Source: Magnetovibrio sp.
GTDB taxonomy: Bacteria > Pseudomonadota > Alphaproteobacteria > Rhodospirillales > Magnetovibrionaceae
DNA length: 64,000 bases
Direction: 5' to 3'
Assembly (NCBI RefSeq): GCF_036568125.1
Contig: NZ_DATCTF010000012.1
Span: 179,404 to 243,403, forward strand
Part shown: positions 60,557-64,000 of the stretch, piece after piece
Numbering within the stretch: the first letter of the stretch is position 1
How the letters are laid out: every line of letters begins with the position of its first letter
Translations under genes and position numbers: made by a program
Notes under the pieces: generated by a model
The model's input: the letters and a program-made list of their open reading frames with translations, nothing else
The model's database searches: none
Told to the model about the DNA's origin: nothing

Positions 60557-63500
60557 ATGGTAACGCTACCGATTTCAAACCGTGGATTTAGCAGTGGTCT
60601 CAGTGGCGCTGGGTCTTTGAGTGTCAGTACGGCCAGCCTCGGCATTCAGCCCGGTGACTTTGGCGAAGGCGTTCCCATTCCGTCGTCCATATCGGTCTCT
60701 TACAATTACAGCGGCTCGTACAGTGGGTCGTTTGCGGCGGATGCGGGGGGCAACGTTTCCGGCACTGTGACCGTGACCGTGACGTATACCGCAAGCACCG
60801 CATATGGTTCCATCAGCGATGGCTTTAGCGGCAGCGCGCCGCTGACCGGCACCTTTCCCAATTTTTCATTCACCATGGGCACCCCAGCGGGCACCGCCAG
60901 CTATAGCGGCACACTCAACGATACCGGTACCGCAATCGTCGGAACGTCAACGATTGGCGCAATCAATTTTGGCGATCAAACCATTGCTACGCCTGACACC
61001 CCTCTGACCATTGATCCCACCAACCCGATCAATCCGCTGACGTTGCCCACGGGGGTTACGATCGTCGGCGACATCATCAACAGTAGCGTTTCGACTCTCC
61101 CTGACTTGTCGACAAGCCTGAGCGGCGGGGTCACCTCATTTGTGCAAAGCTCCGCCATCACGATCCTCAAGAACGAAACCAAAAGTGTCCTCGACAATAA
61201 GCTCTGGGATATTTTCAAAGCCAGTATTCCTACCGAAGCTGGTGCATATGCGACAGCCGCACAAAACAGCCTCTCGTTCGGAGAAACGATGATCGCCAAC
61301 GTTGACAAGGCCTGGAAACTGGTCGGCGAAGGCATGCAACTGATCATCGACACCGCAGGCGGCACCAATGCGAGCCAAGCTCAAGTCGATGCCTATTGGG
61401 ATAAAATCCAAAACGTCGGCGGCGAGATTGTCATCGATTCCTTGAAAGCCGCCGCCGGTGCCGTCGGCCTGCCTGGGGCTCCGTTCGACGCCTTGAAGAT
61501 GTATTTGGGAATCTCATCTACAAGCACCGGCGCCAACCCAGCAGTCCAATTCGGCGCCTGGGGCGACCAATCCGGCGTGCCGACAATGGGGCCACGACCT
61601 TCAGACCCCACCACGCTGGTCAGTTACATCGGCGACGGAAACGGCAGCTTCGGCGATGCCAACGACATCTCCTACGGCGGCCCCATCAACAACACGATGA
61701 ATTTGGGGAATGGCATTAATTACGGTTATGGCGGCGGCGGTAACGACACCATAACCTCCGGCAACAATTCCGATTTTCTGGATGGCGGGACCGGCGCCGA
61801 CATCATGGCCGGCGGCGGCGGCAACGACACCTATATCGTCGATAATGTTGACGACCAAGTACAGGAACAATCTGGCCTAGGCATCGACACGGTCAAAACG
61901 TCCGTCACCTACACCTTGCCGGCTAACGTCGATAACTTGACCCTGACGGGTAGTGGCGGAACGTCCGGTACCGGCAATGCGCTAAACAATGTCATGACCG
62001 GAAATGCCGGTGACAACACCCTAAGCGGTGGCGGTGGCAACGATACGCTGGTCGGTGGAGAAGGCCTCGGAAACGATATTTACGATGGCGGTGACGACAT
62101 CGATACCATCATCTATTCCAGCGCCACCAATCCAGTGAACATCAGTCTCGCCACCGGCATCGCAAGTGGTATCGATATCGACAACGACACCTTGATCAAC
62201 ATCGAAAATGTCGTCGGCGGCAGCGGTGCTGACGCTATTGCTGGCGATGCAGGCCCCAACGTAATAAGTGGCGGTGCGGGTAATGACCTTATGGATGGCC
62301 GCGGCGGCAATGATACTTTAACCGGCGGTGTGGGGTCCGATACCATAAGCGGAGGTGCGGGAACGGACACAGCCACTTTTAGCGGCACAATGTCCGGCTA
62401 CGTTTTTTCGTCAAACAGTTCGGGGTGGAGCATCACCGATACAGAAACGTCGGCGAGCGGCGATGACGGCACCGACATGCTCGCCGCGATCGAGACCATG
62501 TCCTTTACAGATGGGGACATTACCGCGTCCCTTTCCAATTACGGTGAAACACGGGTTAACGAATATTCCAGCGGTTATCAAATGGGGCCAGCCTTAGCCG
62601 GACTTTCGGGAGGTGGCTTCGCCATCGCGTGGTCTTCTTACGGTCAAGACGGCAACAACTACGGCGTCTATGGAAAACTCTACGATACGACGGGGTATGA
62701 AATCGATTCAGAATTTCGCATCAATTCCTCCACCCTCAACTCCCAACGCGATGTCTCGATCGCCGCACTTTTAGATGGCGGTTTCGTGGTCACCTGGAAT
62801 TCGGACGGTCAAGACGGTGACGGCAATGGTGTCTATGGTCAACGCTTCACGGCATCCGGTGCAACGGTTGGGGCACAATTTCGGATCAACACCACAACCC
62901 TGGCCGATCAGGATTCCTCCTCGGTGGCGAGTTTGTCCGATGGTGGTTATGTGGTGGCCTGGGAATCGTTCCGCCAAGATCACCCCGTCACGGGCAATGG
63001 TATTTACGGCCAACGCTACGATGTGAACGGCAATGCGGCCGGGAGCGAATTCCTGATCAACACCTATATCACCGATGACCAGGCCACCCCATCCGTTGCG
63101 GGGCTCTCCGGTGGTGGGTTTGTGGTCGTCTGGCAATCCAATGGACAAGATAGCGACGGTCTTGGGATCTACGCGCAACGGTTCAATGCCGACGGCAGCG
63201 CCAACGGGACTGAATTTGTGATCAATACATTCACCGCAGGCTCTCAAGAACGCCCCGCGGTCGCAAGTTTGTCGACCGGCGGTTTTGTCGTTACGTGGCA
63301 GTCTGCAAACCAGGACGGGAATTCAGCCGGTGTATACGGTCAACTTTACGACCCATCCGCAAACCCTGTCGGAACGGAATTTCAAGTCAACACCAACACC
63401 GTTGGATTACAGATTGACCCGTCGGTGGTATCCCTTTCCGACGGTGGTTTCGTCATCACTTGGACGTCCCAAACGGGCGAAGCCACTGCGGGTTCGGGCG

Positions 63501-64000
63501 GATTCGGCGTTTTCGGTCAACGCTATGACGCATCTGGAAATCCTGTCGGTTCGGAGTTTCAAGTCAACACCACCATGCTCGGCGACCAAACCTCGTCCAC
63601 AGTCGGCGCACTGAGCGATGGAGGGTTCGCAGTGGCGTGGTCGACGCCCGACTCAAGCCTGCTGGGTGTTGATCTTCAGCGCTTTACATCAAGCGGCCTT
63701 ACCGCACAAACCCCGACCCTCGCAGGAGGAGCCCAGAACGATGTCATTACTGCGGGTGGCGGACCTCAAGCAATTTACGGCAATGCAGGACAAGACATCC
63801 TGTCAGGTGGTGCCGACAACGACTATCTTGATGGCGGTACCGGAAACGACATCTTAAAAGGCGGTGCGGGCGACGACACCATGATGTGCGATACGGCTGC
63901 CGACCAGGTTGACGGCGGCGACGGCACCGACACGGCCGATTACAGCGCCGTTGCCAGTGGCCTGTCCATCGACCTGCTCTACAGCGGCAGCGCGGTGATC
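60557..64000 (+). CDS. Second RTX protein with seven-repeat propeller-like region (partial)
   Basis: The reading frame from the ATG at 60557 stays open to the window end (1,148 codons). No Sec signal is seen. Residues 1-130 are Ser/Thr/Gly-rich beta sheet, then a helical region to about 320. RTX nonapeptides lie at 388-598 (GGNDTITSG, GGTGADIMAGGGGNDTY). A linker domain with TMSGYVFSSNSSGWSITDTE follows. Seven repeats of about 55 residues with GGFVVTWNSDGQDG occupy about 661-1045, then another RTX block ends the window. The final block (GGAGDDTMMCDTAADQVDGG) is closely similar to the RTX gene of island 2. It is probably a type I-secreted adhesin or enzyme-like protein. Confidence 0.8.
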   Translation, partial: MVTLPISNRGFSSGLSGAGSLSVSTASLGIQPGDFGEGVPIPSSISVSYNYSGSYSGSFAADAGGNVSGTVTVTVTYTASTAYGSISDGFSGSAPLTGTFPNFSFTMGTPAGTASYSGTLNDTGTAIVGTSTIGAINFGDQTIATPDTPLTIDPTNPINPLTLPTGVTIVGDIINSSVSTLPDLSTSLSGGVTSFVQSSAITILKNETKSVLDNKLWDIFKASIPTEAGAYATAAQNSLSFGETMIANVDKAWKLVGEGMQLIIDTAGGTNASQAQVDAYWDKIQNVGGEIVIDSLKAAAGAVGLPGAPFDALKMYLGISSTSTGANPAVQFGAWGDQSGVPTMGPRPSDPTTLVSYIGDGNGSFGDANDISYGGPINNTMNLGNGINYGYGGGGNDTITSGNNSDFLDGGTGADIMAGGGGNDTYIVDNVDDQVQEQSGLGIDTVKTSVTYTLPANVDNLTLTGSGGTSGTGNALNNVMTGNAGDNTLSGGGGNDTLVGGEGLGNDIYDGGDDIDTIIYSSATNPVNISLATGIASGIDIDNDTLINIENVVGGSGADAIAGDAGPNVISGGAGNDLMDGRGGNDTLTGGVGSDTISGGAGTDTATFSGTMSGYVFSSNSSGWSITDTETSASGDDGTDMLAAIETMSFTDGDITASLSNYGETRVNEYSSGYQMGPALAGLSGGGFAIAWSSYGQDGNNYGVYGKLYDTTGYEIDSEFRINSSTLNSQRDVSIAALLDGGFVVTWNSDGQDGDGNGVYGQRFTASGATVGAQFRINTTTLADQDSSSVASLSDGGYVVAWESFRQDHPVTGNGIYGQRYDVNGNAAGSEFLINTYITDDQATPSVAGLSGGGFVVVWQSNGQDSDGLGIYAQRFNADGSANGTEFVINTFTAGSQERPAVASLSTGGFVVTWQSANQDGNSAGVYGQLYDPSANPVGTEFQVNTNTVGLQIDPSVVSLSDGGFVITWTSQTGEATAGSGGFGVFGQRYDASGNPVGSEFQVNTTMLGDQTSSTVGALSDGGFAVAWSTPDSSLLGVDLQRFTSSGLTAQTPTLAGGAQNDVITAGGGPQAIYGNAGQDILSGGADNDYLDGGTGNDILKGGAGDDTMMCDTAADQVDGGDGTDTADYSAVASGLSIDLLYSGSAVI
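62540..63690 (+). repeat. Seven tandem ~55-residue repeats (predicted beta-propeller)
   Basis: Seven copies of a motif (S/D)GG(F/Y)(A/V)(V/I)xW(x)S, then xGQDGxGxGVYGQR(F/Y)xxxGxxVGxEFxxNT, are visible. The cores are GGGFAIAWSS, GGFVVTWNS, GGYVVAWES, GGFVVVWQS, GGFVVTWQS, GGFVITWTS and GGFAVAWST. Exactly seven would close a seven-bladed propeller. Confidence 0.75.

Larger units (their letters stand above)
60189..64000 (+). mobile_element. Genomic island 4: decayed integrase and second RTX gene (left part)
   Basis: This segment starts at att copy 4 with an integrase remnant and continues into an RTX gene that leaves the window. Bases 60336-60556 hold no clear gene. A TATAAT-like element lies at 60410-60415 and a GGGG-type ribosome site precedes the RTX start. 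The right end lies outside. Confidence 0.65.

Overview
The window looks like the chromosome of a marine alphaproteobacterium, most likely Rhodospirillales in the broad sense (Magnetovibrio/Magnetospira/Terasakiella-like). The reasons are the GC-rich core genes, the CheZ, IF-3, ThrRS and PolA sequences, the DUF2336 protein, DsrC-family proteins, MsrPQ and the many TRAP-type binding proteins. The genus call is weak. No magnetosome, type III secretion or photosynthesis genes are present.

Positions 1-26,143 are core chromosome. In order they hold: cheZ (partial); the thrS-infC operon, with infC starting at a rare AUC codon; two glycosyltransferases; an alpha/beta hydrolase with a carbonic anhydrase; an SDR protein; a TPR protein; a GST; msrPQ; a tandemly duplicated two-gene module (B-A-B-A) whose A proteins resemble the HopA1 effector/lyase family; polA; an ABC ATPase; two odd DsrC-family proteins; a TAXI binding protein; GNAT, VOC and ABM enzymes; a periplasmic binding protein; and a DUF2336 protein. 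The core ends at a tRNA-Arg(CCG) gene.

From 26,096 to the end of the window is a stack of genomic islands built on the 3' end of that tRNA. The tRNA 3' sequence recurs at 43,766-43,814 (49 of 49 bases), 52,993-53,038 (one mismatch) and 60,159-60,188 (degenerate). Island 1 (26,145-43,814) is a defence island. It carries a phosphorothioation-type operon (dndC, a small protein, dndD, and a DndE-FtsK fusion), an ExoI-like/PD-(D/E)XK nuclease operon, a predicted folded RNA, a dGTPase-nucleotidyltransferase pair, an internal tyrosine recombinase, an HNH protein, a reverse transcriptase with YADN in place of YADD, and the island integrase beside its right att site. Island 2 (43,815-53,038) holds an integrase, an excisionase-like gene, clusters of palindromic operators, two LuxR-type regulators and a 1,899-residue RTX protein. 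Island 3 (53,039-60,188) holds a GntR regulator, a DctPQM TRAP transporter, a TSUP permease and a gamma-glutamyltransferase/oxamate-amidohydrolase-like enzyme. Island 4 starts with a decayed integrase end and carries a second RTX protein with seven propeller-like repeats, which runs off the window.

The most promising undescribed items are the DndE-FtsK phosphorothioation variant, the duplicated HopA1-like B-A module, the folded RNA at 34,494-34,627, and the YADN reverse transcriptase unit. All functional assignments come from reading motifs; no searches were run.
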